A stretch of 64,000 bases of DNA from Rhodocollybia butyracea (GCA_015501585.1 JADNRY010000123.1:1-64000); one strand, 5' to 3'. Shown: positions 45,174 through 58,785, numbered from the stretch's first letter. Numbers and translations: made by a program. Notes: generated by a model from the sequence alone, not told the origin.

Positions 45174-45520
45174 ACCTATTCTAGACAGTTGGTCTGAGTG
45201 GCAATGGCCCCGTCACACAACATCGGGTTCATTTCAACAGCCCTCACTTCGAGTCCCATCTGACGTATTACATCTAGTGGTTGCAAACTTTACTATCTCT
45301 CAGACTGCCCTGGTGTGGTTACATCTGACACTCCATTAACATTCCCAATCATTAACACTCTCCATTCCATTCTCTGTCTTATTCACAACTCCTCGTCTTG
45401 CCTCTATGGCCAATCGTTCCTCCTACCAGGACAAAGTGCTACAAATGGCCCTCGAGATTATGCGTTTATGGTGTTGGGACCCTTCCCCAGATGATATAGC
45501 TACGCCTGGTATTGCTTCTG
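45174..45520 (+). repeat. Segmental duplication C, copy 2, right part
   Basis: Aligns with about 42340-42620 of copy 1 (CAGACTGCCCTGGTGTGG, CACTCCATT, TCTCTGTCTTATTCACAACTC). A short frame MANRSSYQDKVLQMALEIMR is readable near 45404. Confidence 0.6.
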
Positions 45521-47561
45521 TTACACACGAGGATTTGAAATTTTGAATTTACCAGCACAAAAGCCTTCGACGACAACTTTTCCGCTTTGATACCCCTCTG
45601 AGAGTTCTCATGATTAGCAGCCATATACTAATCGGAGCACAGAGGTAACCTGATGCGCAACTCTCGTGTTGACAATGATAGTAGTACCAGCTCGCAAATT
45701 GGATGAAGTGACACCTTTGATCTCGAGAATCCAAACCACTGCCTAACGGATGCGAACCTCCCATCCCACCGCATGGGATGGCAGGACCAATCGTATTATT
45801 TTCCAGGCGCGCGTGTGCGGGCCAACGCTGAGATATCCGACTCTAATACGTTCTAGATCTCAGTCCTGGCTCCTTTGCCGTTCATGATGATTCAGTGCGC
45901 TCAGTAAGACCAGAGGCTTCTGGTAGTCTGTCATTGGAGGGTTTTCACGAGGTCGGGCTTGAGGATAAGATGTATCATGTCGTATCTTCTGTCGATGTCG
46001 GGCCATAGCTAATGTATTAGCCATAAACTACCCTTCGGGAGTTTGCAATCCACCCCCCTCCCCTGGGTCGAGATGCTGCCTGGCTTCTGCCTGGGACCGG
46101 CAGTTCCAGGGCCCACCGGATGGTCGTGTAAACGAACCACTTGCATTCCGATACGGTTCGGATCGAGTCTACCCCCAAGTGAAAGTTAAGATAGGACAGT
46201 TCGATTTAGTACTTAAAATCTCCTCTCCTTGTAAGATGTTCGCAATTAAATTACATCCCCGACTCTGACCGAAGGGAAGAGAGGGTCTTGTACCCCGCGA
46301 TCGAGCCAAAAAAACTTTTTTTTGTAACTAAAGGAAATAGTTTCTCATCACGTTACTTTAAGCTCCACAAATTTGAAACGACGCGCGTTTAGGCGTTTTC
46401 ACGCGTATATCCTGCTGTTGAATGTTCAACCGACGACGATGTCTAGAATATCAATGAATAATTTTGTCAATTTAAATCACTACATTGTACATGTACAATC
46501 CCCATATAACAATCCATGCACTTTCATGTGCTTCAACTAAAACCGCTCAGTAACCAATCTTGAACCAATCAGTAAAAGGGGCCGAATATTTTCAAGCATG
46601 CCGTTACAACCCATGAACATGAGTTTAGAAATTCACTGTTGCCTGTGTTGATGAAAGCAGTACTAACGTCAGTTCCAGTAATGACCCACGTTCTTTCCGA
46701 GAACATACTTCAGACTTGCTTCAGACATACTTAAAAAGATTCAACAGCTGATTGGTGGAAACTCTGTAGGATTTGTTGTATAATATGCTGAAAGCAGTAT
46801 TGCTGAGGTCTGAACTTGGAGACACACCTCAAGAAATTGATGAGGCAGAAGGGGTCAAGGATGAAGCATATGCGCTTGATGAATAAGTGGCATCTGGAAC
46901 TACTGAGCTGGAGTCAATGACGTTCCACACACTTTGGTAAAACTGAAAGTGATAAAGCTGACCATGAGTGAAAGAAATTATAACCATTAGTCCAAGTGGA
47001 AGTTGATTTTAGTCTTGGGTGCTGAATATCTACCTGATTCTGTCTGTCTACACACTCTACAGTTTGGTAAGAAACTCTGCAAGAGCCATCATGAAGTGGG
47101 ACAACCCCAACCACCAGTGCTTTCAGTGGCAGTGCCGCCGCTGAGCCTTTCACTGGTAGGGGTTGTTGGCTAGCCATGGAACATGAGTCATCGGAGGCAA
47201 GATCGGAGGACAACATTCAGGAAAGTCCATCATAGGAGACGTCCTGTGCTGATATTATAAAAGCTAACTTCCTTTACGGTTAACGGACACAAAGAGATAG
47301 TGCGACAATGTTGAGTGATGAACATAAGCACAAAGAATGAGGAGCGGATTTCGGACCAAAATAAACTTGGTAGCTACTCGAGTCTCGGCCACGTTCGCTC
47401 ATCCACCTACTGCTATGACACTTGCCGTAGAGATATTAATATGATAATGGGGCAAGCGGACTGTAGCTGGTGAGTTGCACTGGAGTCGGGGATTGCCGCG
47501 AGAGCGGCGCTAAGGATAAATAATTCGTTTTTGAGTTTCTAGTCGTACGTGAGTCAATTGT
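45521..47561. other. Long intergenic region
   Basis: No gene recognised. The minus-strand frame at 46914-47216 (about 100 residues) lacks known motifs. A poly(A)/poly(T) stretch lies at 46309-46325. The last 200 nt should include the MEX67 promoter. Confidence 0.4.
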
Positions 47562-47648
47562 ATGTCACTACCGTGGGATAAACGTGACATAGCCTTTTCA
47601 CCGGCCCATGGACTGAGTAAATCATTTCCTCTTGTCTTCTGCCACTTA

Positions 47649-50038
47649 ATGTTTTCCAGTCCTACGCCAGCTCCCGGATCCAGGACTTTAGCCTCCAATG
47701 CGCTGAAGAGTGCCGGTCTCATCGACCGCGACACAAAAATGCGCGATGCAACAGACAAGCCTGGTGGGCGCAAGGGTTCCTCGAAAGCTCGGTCGCATAG
47801 ACCTCGTGCGATAGATGCCTATAAAGACTCAGGCCCTAGTAAATCGGTAAATATCTTGCTACTTGCTCAATAACTTCTTCCCCGAATTCCAGGGTTCGAG
47901 TTCAAGTCGTGACGCACTGAATTCCTGGTCTTCTGGTCATCCCTTTATCCTTCCGTCTGCTGCGAACAAGCAACTCACGCACAACTCTCCTCTCGCCCTC
48001 TCAGCTATCTTCACGTTTAAACATAAATACCAGCTCCAATCACGCTGGACCCTCTGATCCACTATCTATCCGTGGCGTAGCTCGGCCTACCGCAGCTGGT
48101 CGCCTTCGTCGCAATGCGGTATCCGGCTCGGCCTCGACTAGTCCTTCACTTATCCCTGTGCGCTCATCTACGCGTACCACACTGAAGGGCGTCGAATCAT
48201 GGAGAAAGCTGGTTCAGAAACGGTGGAATCCTGAGCTAGCTCTATTAGATCTCGGTGTAATTGTTTTTTGTTATTTGTGGCTCCCTTAATCGCTCAAGAA
48301 TACTTCAGAACCTCATCGAAGACGACATCGTGAAGAAGTTCAATCTCATGCCTCCTGGTCATGGTGGGAGCGCCCGTGATGCGGCTGTCCTGTTCAAACT
48401 CGCCAAGGAGCTTAAACCACCGGTAATACCCATTCTGGTCGTCATAACTTCCATTTACAATCTTTTCAGGTCCAATCGCTAAACTTGTCCAAGAACCAGC
48501 TCACTGGCCAACATCTTTCATTACTTAGCCATTATCTTCCAGGACTTGTAAATTTATCTCTGCAAGACAACCAGATCAAAACATATAGGGATATCGACGC
48601 CATTTCAGGGAAGAAGGACAGGTTGGTTGCGTTGAAAGAACTGTTGCTTGCTGGCAACCCTCTACGCGAAGAGATGATAAAGAAGGATGCTGAACAGTTC
48701 AAAAAGTCCGTGTCGAATTTTTGATATTTTACATACTGATTGACCATCTTTATAGTGAAGTGTTCCGTCGCTTCGCATCCCTTATGACACTGGACGGCCA
48801 ATCCATTGCGCAAATATCATTTGATGTGTCTCAAGAACCCAATAAGCCTCCCGTATCAGCACCAGAACCTTCCTCGACCACCTTCCCAGTAGAGATGGGC
48901 CCGTCACTAATAGTGGGCGTTGACGGAGCCCTGCTCAGCGGCTTTCTTGTCCGGTGAGTTAAACGCCAGTTTTTTTCCTTTGCATTTCCACTGATCAAGT
49001 ATAGATTCTTCTCCGCCTATGATTCTCAACGGCTGACGTTAAAGGATGCCTATGACCCGACCGCTACGTTCTCGTACTCATGTAACACCTCCATCCCTGA
49101 CCGGGCTAGGATTTTGGCTTTGCACCATAAGCTTCCGAACCAGAAAAAGTTAGAATGGAGCCTATGGCTTACCAAAGGGAAAGCCGGCTCACGAAACCTC
49201 ATGCGTCTTGCTCAGTCACACGACAAGCAGGTTCAGCGCCTTTTTGTTGGTGGAGAAGCTATCGCCAACTATGTGTCAACTCTGCCGTCAACAAGACATG
49301 ATATTTCTGGCCCTCCCGAAAAGTTTTGCGTAGACTGTTTTCCTGTTGCGCATGGTGGAATGATGGGACTATTGGTGATGGTACACGGAGAGTTTACTGA
49401 GTGTACGTCTCGGCAATTTCCCACTTATTCACATACTAACCTCTTTTGTTCAATCAGTACCAGTGGAAGGCTTGCGTTCTTTTGACAGAACATTCGTCCT
49501 AATACCAGCCCCTGACGGTTCACGGTAGGTATTTGTACGATGTATTCTGCTTTTGAGAACTGAATTGCCTTGTAGAGCAAAACTGAGCGGATGGGATGTT
49601 GTCATCATATCTGATCAATTGACGATACGAGCCTATTCCTCGCCGGACTCTTGGAAACCCGGTCCCATGGTCGTACAGCCTGACCCATCTTCCAAACAAA
49701 GTAACGAGGGATCAAATGTACCGATCCCTTTACTATCGCCTGAACAGCAAAACGCACTCAATCAAATAGTGAGTTACCCACCACCTCAGTCTACCACGTA
49801 TTAATCGTTTCTTTCATTAGCCGGAACCCCAGCGAGCGATGGTCTTACACATATGTGCCCGTACGGGGTTGAACGTGCAGTTTTCGGTCGACTGTTTAAC
49901 CAATAACAACTGGGACGTGGAGAAGGCTTTCATCAATTTCGAGCAAGTGAAGGTACGACGTGATTATACGAGTTTTTTTCACCGCTAATTCAATTCCTTC
50001 GTGTTCAGGGTACTCTGGCAAGAGATGCCTTTCTATAG
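47649..50038 (+). CDS. MEX67: mRNA export receptor MEX67/NXF
   Basis: Nuclear export factor that ferries mRNPs through the nuclear pore. After a basic, poorly conserved N-terminus come [16 protein letters not shown] and a helix with [17 protein letters not shown]. The leucine-rich repeats follow ([42 protein letters not shown]), then an NTF2-like domain ([20 protein letters not shown] to [17 protein letters not shown]). The C-terminal UBA-like TAP-C domain ([33 protein letters not shown]) binds FG nucleoporins. The last exon ends ARDAFL with TAG at 50036-50038. Introns of about 50 nt include those after LLDLG (about 48255), KPP (about 48423) and EQFKK (about 48706). The start is uncertain: ATG 47649 gives [13 protein letters not shown], while an upstream in-frame ATG is at 47562. 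One intron between 47920 and 48030 could not be fixed. Confidence 0.92.
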
Positions 50039-50810
50039 ACCAAATATGTAGAACAGATCTGGCACCCACAGATTGCCCACCACGGCAGTGATGGCATGCA
50101 ATGCCGTGTAGAAATTTCGACTGTGGACGGCGACTGGACAGCCATCGGACATCCTATTCTATATCTTCAAATATTATTTGGTTTACTGTACCATTTCATT
50201 ATCACGCATCATGCATTCTTCATGCCCATCCCTGCAATAATTATCCTTACAAGCGTTGTACAAGCTATCCAGGTTGCTGAAGCATTTGCCTCGTTCTGCC
50301 TTGGATTCGCGTTCTCTTAACATTCCCACTCAATTTCCGCTCAACGCGACAGTCACCTGAGCGTATCGCATTGCCAAGCCTTGACCTGGGGTATGGATTT
50401 CTGCATCTTAACAGGACTAGACTACTCACTGTCAGAGTCCCGCTTCAAATTAACATACGGGTTTAGCCTCGAGGCATTACAGTGTACACGTTTTAGCGCC
50501 GCGTACTTATTGTGGGTCACCTCGGTCCATCTGATCCGTGGGCGGCTACCTCGAGGCTTCGGTATTTATTTCCTTTTCTCGACAGCCTTCTGATGCATTA
50601 CTGCCTCGTTGCAGAGGTCTCGTAATCATTTTTATCCTCATACTTATACTCAGCCTCCGTATACCCTCCCTCTCTTATTGCCTGTTGCGGTTTTTTTTTC
50701 TGGCTAAGTATCTCTTTTACAGTCTCCGACAATCATTTTACTCAGTTTTTCATTTCTCCCCGAACTCTGTATTCACACAATCATTGTATCGTCTTGGAAC
50801 ATCTTTACTC
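50039..50810. other. Intergenic region before the ankyrin gene
   Basis: No gene was recognised between the MEX67 stop and the ankyrin gene start. A long pyrimidine-rich stretch (about 50600-50810) precedes the start codon, as is common in fungal promoters. Confidence 0.45.
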
Positions 50811-53686
50811 ATGACCTTCCCTTACTCTTCGAATGTCTCTTCGGACAATTTTGGGCTACAAGCTTTGGCTTTGTCCGCTGACGATGAAGGGGTGCTGGAT
50901 GCTCTCGACGCTGGTGCGAATGTGAACGCGACTGACGCGTCAGGAAGGACCGCGTTAATGTGTGCGATAGCTGGGTTACAGTACGCTTGTCTTCCACCAT
51001 TTTGTTCTTTCAGCGTTCTGACACTGTTACCTGACAGCTGGAGCGACATTTCTGTGTCCCATGATGAATCCTTCATGACACCGTCGCGACTAAGAGTCAT
51101 TGACACTCTACTTAGACGACCTGAAATCTCTCTTTTCACAATGAACGCGCCTCAGCACGCGTTTAACGACACGACACCTCTTGGTATGGCTGGTGAGTAA
51201 TTATCAAGTTACCCCAGAGGCATTACAGCTGATGTTGTTTCTAGTTTGGCTCGATATGCCTGAAGCCGTGCGCGTCTTGCTCGACGCCAGTCTGGATTCT
51301 GTTGCGGTAGACAGCAGAGACCTGCATGGCTCAACGCCGTTAATGTGTAAGTTTGCTTCTTCGCGTTCTATTCTCATCTAAATCTCGCACTACAGATGCG
51401 GCCCGCGATAACCATGTCGAAACTGTCAAGTTGTTAGTGAGTGGTTGCATTTCATGCCACATAACAAAGAACTCAATGTTATTTTAGCTTCAGCATGGGG
51501 CAAGGCCAGATTTACGTGCTCTAAACTATAGAACCGCGATTCAGTATGCGTTATCCCATCCACAAGTTTTATATATGTGCGAAACTATGCTTCGTCAGCA
51601 TCGTATGCACGAGTGGAAGGTTTGTAAATTATTTGCCGCTATTAGCTCAGACAGAATGCTCACTGGAGCTATAGACAACGAACAAAAGCGGCGTGCTAGC
51701 AGAGTCTGAAGAACTTCGTCAAGCCGTTTCTTCACTTCCACCTACGCAAATTCTCGACGGACCATTACCCACATTTGCAACACACTCACTCAACCAAACA
51801 ACGGATACTATTCTGCAGTATCTTCGGTCTGATATTCCTGCTTTATGCTCTACACTCTTTTCCATTCCTTCTTCTACACATGCACCTGTTTTGCTTGTAA
51901 ATAACAGAGACGGAAATGGCTGGAGCCCTGTACACCATTGTGCGAGCATGCCCGAGCCTTCTGTTCGAGCATTGGACACACTATACTGTGCAGGTGCTGA
52001 TGTAGCACTGTTCACTGAACATGAACAGTACACAGCTCTCCATTGCTTTGCCTTTTCTGCTCACACACAATGCTCGTCTGATGCATTGTACCAATTTGTC
52101 TACCATCTTGTTCATGATTTGCGAGCTCCCATGTCTGCTCAGGACAAGCAAGGAAATACTTGTATTCACTTGGCCGCTGAGCATGGTCATTCGCTCGAGG
52201 TCTTAAAAGCCTTGCTCAAGTGTGATACCTCAAATACCGTTCGCGACCTTCGCAATTTCAAAGGGTACGATGTTTTTCACTCGATACAGCATCTATACTA
52301 AGCTTGTTTATATTTTAGTCTCACCGCTTTGGAGGTTGCACAATCTCAGTTTCGTATCGCCTTTGGAAACATTGTCGAGCTATCTCGACCTGAGTCTTCT
52401 TTATCAATCAACACACTTCGTCCAGGCCAGTGCCCCATAGAGTCGCACCTGGAGCCTGAATATGCATCTGGCTGGGCACCGCTGTCCCTTTTGTCCCTCC
52501 CCTCCACCTCTGATTTTGACGTTATCGGCGCAGCAAGTCAATTAATTGACAACTTGCGCATATCATCTCCATCTATCCACCATTCTACCGATGTACGACA
52601 TATCAAACATCTGGACTCCCTCATTATCGAGATGGATCAGCTGCAACGAGCCACCATTGGCCACTTTCGTGCTCGGATAAAGGAAATTTCGGAACTTATG
52701 AAGGATGTGGAAAACGATTCTCAAGACACATGCGTTTTTCTCGATTCTACACTACATACCGTGAAAGCAAAGTTCCAAGAGTACGGTCTGCTGTGGTCCC
52801 AAACCCGGGTATCCGAGGATTCCGAACTTACCTGCTTCAGTGGTCGTTCGTCCACAATGTCCTCAAAATCTCTAAAATGTAAATCTACTCCGTCAATAAT
52901 TGATTCGACGTGTGCAGACGCGCCTAATCTGGACACACCGAAAAAATCGAGTGGCTCTACTGCCTCGAGATTCGTGGCATGGATAAAGCGCAAGTCTTCC
53001 GCTAACGCTCTGTCGAAGGCCTCACCACCTTCGCCTACCTCTTCCAAAAAGGATGTTCAGATACAGACTCTTAACCCAGTCTCTGATTCGAAGGCTCCCA
53101 TCGTATCTGCTTTACGAACCTCTCCCTTCGCTCTTGGTGTTGCTGGACAAGACTTGCAGAGTCTACGAGAAAGCTTCATTTCGGTAAGTTTTCATTGAGT
53201 TGTATTCGAGATTTGCAAGCTGACGTCCCTGGATAGATCAGGCATCTTCTAGATTCAGCTGCTCGTTCGGTATCACGAGCGGAACGGATACTCAAAAGAG
53301 CATTGAAGGTGTGTTATTTTTTTTGTGAATGTGGGAGATGCATTCTAATTTGTGTACTCGTCTAGGCAAGAAGAACCATGCTCATCCATCTTCAAAAGAT
53401 CGAAGATGATTTATTCATTCGTACCACATCCCTATCCGCCAAGTCCAGCCTAGCTTCGATGGCTTCTGTATCCACTATTGCTTCTCAGGTATCTACTGGG
53501 AATGCGTCTTTCACTGGGATACTTGCAGAAAATGACGACGAAGAGACGAGAGCTCTTCGACGGTTGCTACTCCGGAAGATTGACGCTCGTTATAATGGAG
53601 CCCTCGATGAGATTGAAAAGGTAGCTATATGGCTACGCGTTGTAAAAGACGTTGTTCAAGGTGTAAAAAGACGAACATACATTTAA
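50811..53686 (+). CDS. Ankyrin-repeat protein with long C-terminal helical/Ser-rich region
   Basis: Starts MTFPYSSNVSSDNFG. Ankyrin units are visible as ALDAGANVNATDASGRTALM, LDASLDSVAVDSRDLHGSTPLM, YAARDNHVETVKLL, LQHGARPDLRALNYRTAIQYAL, and later RDGNGWSPVHHCA, TALHCFAF and DKQGNTCIHLAAEHGHSLEV, so five or more repeats are spread over the first 500 residues. The remainder is predicted helical (HLDSLIIEMDQLQRATIGHF), then Ser/Lys-rich with TASRFVAWIKRKSS, and ends in a helical tail with GVKRRTYI and TAA at 53684-53686. Short introns fall at about 50981-51039, 51192-51243, 51347-51394, 51437-51487, 51620-51676, 52265-52318 and 53183-53240. Fungal proteins with ankyrins plus a helical C-terminus are often scaffolds; the specific role is not known. 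Confidence 0.85.
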
Positions 53687-53976
53687 GTTTGTATATGTAC
53701 TGGAATATGTACTGGAATTGGGACATGGAGATGTATGTATATAAAAGTACTTTTAGTGTAGCTTATCCTGTATGGGTATTAAAGTGTACATACTTATGTG
53801 TAATGTTTATAGCGTAGATTTGTTTTCTAGATGCCTTGTCGTTCGTTAACTGGCCGGAGTGGTTCAGAGAAAATCATGTGGTTAAACTCGGAGCTCGGGC
53901 GCTAAGGCCTTTCAATACTATAAAGCTAAAACACTTTGCTTCCCTGCATTGCTGGCAGTGCTTTGGGTTTTCAACA
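53687..53976. other. Intergenic spacer between ankyrin and phosphoesterase genes
   Basis: About 290 nt, AT-rich. The phosphoesterase reading frame is open upstream to 53836, so an earlier in-frame start is possible but unlikely. Confidence 0.4.
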
Positions 53977-55530
53977 ATGTCGCCCCCTCCTACTGGCAGG
54001 CCCCCCCGGTCTTCTCCGTTCTGGATCATCATTCCTTTCCTCTGTGGACTGTATTATCTGCATCTCCACAACCTACATCTCCAGCTGTACTCTTTCCTGC
54101 ATAACGCATACGCAGATCAAATCTTACGCCTGCCACTTGCTGGATTGGCTGGAGATTTTATAGCGCAGACTGCTTTACAGCAATCAAAGCCAGTATCAAT
54201 AGCAACTGATGGTCTCCGACCATTCACTCGGCACATTGTGTGTGTAGGTGATCTACATGGCGATTACCCCAATGCTCTTAAAGTCCTCAACTTTTCCGGC
54301 GTTGTCGACGAGACAGGCGACTGGTCTGGAAAAGTCGACGTGTTTGTGCAAACCGGGGACATAATTGACCGGTAAATTTTGGATTCTTTTAGCATCGAAG
54401 TAAGCTCATGGACGCGTATTCAGAGGAGACGACACGGTCAAACTTTTCACCTGGATGGAGCGACTGCGAGATCAAGCACTTTCAACTGGCGGCATCGTTC
54501 TCTCTCATATGGGGAACCATGAATTTATGAACGCAATTGGAGATTGGAGATATGTGTACCCGTCGGAACTGAAAAAGTTTGGTACCATTGAAGCCCGTCA
54601 GCGCATAATCACTACTGGACGTATCGGTCGTGCTTGGGCGAGCAATTATACTGTTACCTCTCGTTTACCTTTGCATCCATACTTAGGACCACCAAATACC
54701 CCCTACCCTCCGGTACATTCTCAAGTTCACTTTGAACCAGATCACGATGGCGAAGAGCAACAAGAACCTTCGCATACCCACGAACTGGATCTCCAGAACG
54801 GTCCTCTATCGCATGCCGCTCTTGCCTTTGTTCATGGCGGGTTGTCTCCGACGTACAACGGACTCGTTCCATTCCCAACAAAGATTAACGATCTGGGTGC
54901 GTCGTTATTGAGGAAGTTGCAGAGAAGAGAGCAGCCGCCCCCACACCCTCCGAATCCCTATCCTGGTTTGCCTCCAAGCACTACTATCGAAGAGGAACAG
55001 TTGTATGACTCGAATGGACCTCTTTGGTATCGTGGATGGGCCTATGATCCTGAAGAAAAGGTTTGTGCGGACGTGATAGAAGTGTTGAAGAAGACTGGTA
55101 CCAGAAGGTTAGTCTCGCAAGCCAGAATTTTCGAAAAACGTATTTGCTCATAATCAATAGGCTTATAATGGGTCACACCCCAGATTTTCATGTGCGTTGT
55201 TTATGCGGCTGGACCAAACCACAAACTGATAACCCAACATAGAACATCGTTTCTCGCTGTGATGGAAAGGTTATCATTATAGACACAGGTCTGCTTTTTC
55301 GACCTGCTTGTTTTCCTAAGCTAAATTATGCACTAGGTATCTCACATGCCTATGGGGGCGTACTTTCAGCACTTGCAGTCAATTACACGTTCACACCTAT
55401 CATCGACCCCGAACATACTGGTGTAAATCAGAAATGGCAAGAGCATGAAGTGGTTATCGCACTATATGCAGACCATGAAGAGATCATTGCCGATGAGCGA
55501 AGGGAGGTAGTTGGTGATTTTACGAGATGA
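53977..55530 (+). CDS. Calcineurin-like (metallo)phosphoesterase, membrane-anchored
   Basis: Predicted dinuclear-metal phosphatase. The N-terminus MSPPPTGRPPRSSP is followed by a hydrophobic anchor (FWIIIPFLCGLYYL). Metal-binding motifs appear in the family order: GDLHGDYPNAL, QTGDIIDRGDD, GNHEFMN, FVHGGLSP and MGHTPDFH, then IDTGISHAYGGVLSAL. This matches Shewanella-like Ser/Thr phosphatases and related fungal proteins. Inferred exons: 53977-54371, 54424-55107, 55161-55191, 55253-55288, 55337-55530, all phases consistent. A low-complexity proline segment (EQPPPHPPNPYPGLPP) lies between the HGG and GH motifs. The start was chosen because upstream in-frame sequence lacks conservation and the anchor follows directly. 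Confidence 0.9.
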
Positions 55531-55706
55531 CCATAGAGTCTAGACGAGCCGCGCGCGACACGCAGTTAATTATCATTGACTTATGTAGCATACTTATGAC
55601 GATCACACTACTAGTAATCGTTCGGCAACGAGCGCCTAATTACTAGCGTAATACGCGTCCTCTTTTAATCACTCTTACTTTCATCTCTGTTTTCAGCACC
55701 ATAAAA

Positions 55707-56298
55707 ATGGCCACGATTGTACCATCGGCTGTCCGTATCGCAGCAGCTATTGGGTTAAGTGGATCTGCTTGGTGTTCTGGTATGTGCCGTCATATAAAAG
55801 TAGTCCCAGCTTACCTCCGACTACACAGGCGCAATAATGAGTATCACATTCACCGCAGGTTCTGCTTTGCTTGAACCTAGCCTTCCGGCAGCAGCAGCAG
55901 CCCATGCTTCCATAATCTGGCATCACATATACAACAAAGGCAAAACTACGTTGCCTCCCATTGCCGCCTGCGCCGCGCTAGCTTTCTTCTACGCCGCTTA
56001 CAATTTCCCAAATCCGGTCGCTCTTCAGGAGATTGAAAACACTCGCAACTCGCTCGCTCTCGCAGGCGTACTCACGGTGTCAATTGTGCCTTATACGCTG
56101 CTGATCATGAAGCCTACGAATGATGCCCTGCACGCAAAATCCAGAGCGGTAACAGAAAGGAGCAAGAAGGGATTCGAGACAATCCTGGACGACGGGACGA
56201 AGGAGTTGATCAGGAATTGGAATGTGCTAAATTTTGTAAGAGGTGCTTTACCGTTGTTGGCGACTGGTCTTGCGGCCTATGCGATTTTGTTTTCCTAA
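55707..56298 (+). CDS. DUF1772 (anthrone-oxygenase-like) membrane protein, paralog 1
   Basis: Small integral-membrane protein of the DUF1772 family, which includes fungal anthrone oxygenases; activity of this member is unknown. Exon 1 is 55707-55779 (MATIVPSAVRIAAAIGLSG, then SAWCSG) and exon 2 is 55829-56298 (GAIMSITFTAGSALLEPSLP). Conserved marks are ALLEPSLPA, WHHIY, AFFYAAY, TVSIVPYTLLIMKPTNDAL and a C-terminal helix LPLLATGLAAYAIL. Four transmembrane helices are expected. First of four plus-strand tandem copies. Confidence 0.85.
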
Positions 56299-58234
56299 TA
56301 CTTTCCTAATACTTGTGTAACGACCGAAGATCAAACTTATGTATTTTGTACTCAATGAACAGCTTCAACTCACTTTTTGAGCAGGAAAATTAATTCGAGA
56401 TTGCTGAAGCGGACCAATCGTTAACTATGCGAGACAAGGCAACAACACACTCTCGCTGTGCCAGCCCAAAGCCTCATTTTCTTGGTCCGTAAATTCAGCT
56501 CAGTAGCTTCAGAACTTCCTCCGTAGACAAAACAGCCACGAAGAAATTTTCCAAAAGAGATCGTGCTCACTTAAGGTGACTTTTGGAACGCTAACGACTG
56601 AAGTGTAAGTTCATATTTCGACTTTTCAAGGGAAAAATTCAATTTTACCGCTGATCGAACAACCAATGGAAGTGCTAATTACCTCGCTCCAATAGCAGAA
56701 ACACTCATCGAAAGGCAACCTTCGGAGACTCTCCAAGACACCGTTCTGCTTTCGCTTTCTTCAACAATTGGGAAGGGAACTATATCCCAATTTCGTATGC
56801 CAAGGAATAATAGGAATGAAAGCCTGAGCGCAATGACACGTACGCACCTTACATGCAGAGAAGAATTGCAAAGCGGGCTGTATGCCGGCTGGCAAGAGCA
56901 ATACTTAGGACTCCACTTCTTCCTACGCTCGTACTCAATAGTTCTCGGCGGTTTGGTTTCTACTGTGTCCTTCACAGCCCCTCAAAGCCTCAAGCATCTC
57001 AAGTAGCCCTCTTCAGTCGTCCCTCTCCCATACTAGTAGGTAGAAAAGTTCCTAGTAATTACACACAAGGAGATGGCGAACCCAGGAGAATATCTCAACC
57101 AAACCGCTATCGTTCTCGTTCAAACCGAAACTCATGAGGGAGTGGACAATGGGAAAGCCTTCGCGGAATAGGACGGGATGAATAACTTCTCTTTGGATCA
57201 TACGACTTTTCCATCTCTATGGGGTACCCACCGTCCTCTTCAAACCCACATTCCAAAGTCGAAAAAGTCATTCAGGATATTTTCAGAGTTTGAATCCTAC
57301 CACGCGTCATCTCTATCTTGAGCACACTTTTCACATTAAGGCAGTATCGTGCTTATGGCTCTCCAACTGCACGACGTACCGAAGGGTTTGATATGGCAAG
57401 TCTTTTTCTGCGTCGTACGTACTGAGGTTTTAGGCCAGTGTAACATCAGATGTTGGAAACATGGGGAGTTCAAAGATTATTCAAAGGAGGATCGAAACTA
57501 ATCTAATGCGACATGGCACAGAACCCCTGATTATTGGGGGCGCACCCGCCTCCCAGAGGTCCACCTTGGGCGGAAACCCAGATCCAATTCTCGGGCAAAA
57601 ATGGTCAGAGCTGAGCCAAAATTTGGGCCGAACTGAGTGAAACTGGTTCGGTGGAAAATGCCTGCGTTTGGAATCTTTGGATGGTCCCGGAAACGGGTTA
57701 CAGTACCATAATCAGGGGCACTGCCCACCACTAAATCTGGATCCGATACCATCTCTTTCGCCTGCTAACTTTGAACAGGTCAAATACGTCAACGGTCAAA
57801 TGCACATATACGTCGTGTGTTTAAAGCATCACCTTTTACAATAGGTTAAATAATTAACGACCTTGTATTAGATGGACCCGTTCAAAGGATTCGAAATTGG
57901 TGCATCGGAGTTGTTGGATATCTCTGTTTTGACCTTGTCATCAATGGTGTGGACCATAACGATAGCAGATAAGGGATATAAAACCTGAGATTCCAAGTTT
58001 CTTAGCGTATCTCGATTTTGCAAAGGGCCAACTAATGGTCAAGACTCAAGTTGTATGATTGCTCTCCGTTACGCTTTCTACTATCCGTAAGTAGCTTTTG
58101 ATCAGTCGCCAAAAAAGTAACCTTAACGGGTGACTGATTTCTTACGGTAACTTTAAGTCACCAAGTAGTCACTTGGGAGCCACATGGTTATCATATCACT
58201 CCGCGAATCTTGCTTCCTACTAAAGCTTTCACAA
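56299..58234. other. Spacer between DUF1772 paralogs 1 and 2
   Basis: No gene recognised. A short inverted repeat lies at about 57524-57723: CCCCTGATTAT on the left and ATAATCAGGGG on the right, enclosing about 200 nt, possibly a MITE remnant. No target duplication could be read there. Confidence 0.4.
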
Positions 58235-58785
58235 ATGTCTGCACTGGCTGGATTACCGACAGTTGTCCGTATCGCAGCAGCCCTTGGGTCAAGTACTAGT
58301 GGATCGGCCTGGTGTTCGGGTATGTGTCATCATAAAGTATCCAAAGTATCCTCACCTCTGACATGCGCCCAATGCCACTAGGCGCAATAATGGGTGTCAC
58401 ATTTCTCGGAGTTTCCGCTCTGCTTGAACCTAGCCTTCCAGCAACAACAGCCGCCCATGCACCCATCTTTTGGCACCAAATATGCCTCAGGGGCACCATA
58501 ATGCCAGTCATCGCCGTCTGTACCGCGCTAACATCCTTCTACGCCGCATATAGTATCCCGAACCCTGCCACTTTCCAGGTGATCGGAGCCACGCGTAATT
58601 TGCTTGCTGTTGCAGGCCTGCTCACGGTATCGATCGTGCCCTATACGCTGATAATTATGAAGCCAACGTATGATGCCTTGTATGCGAGAGCCAGAGTGAT
58701 AGAAGATAGAAACAAGAAGGGAATGGAGATCCTGGATGATGGGACGAATGAGTTGTATCGCAATCGAGAGTTAGTTGCCCTATAA
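58235..58785 (+). pseudogene. DUF1772 membrane protein paralog 2, 3' end displaced by a transposon
   Basis: Exon 1 58235-58319 (MSALAGLPTVVRIAAALG) and exon 2 from 58382 (GAIMGVTFLGVSALLEPSLP). The frame is good through SIVPYTLIIMKPTYDALYAR and ILDDGTNEL, then runs into transposon DNA at 58756 and stops at 58783-58785. The missing last 30 residues are found at 60630-60719 beyond the element. The truncated product would lack the last membrane helix. Confidence 0.88.
58750..58755. repeat. Left target duplication GAGTTG
   Basis: Repeated at 60630-60635. The uninterrupted paralog 3 reads GCGTTGATTGGG here. Confidence 0.8.
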
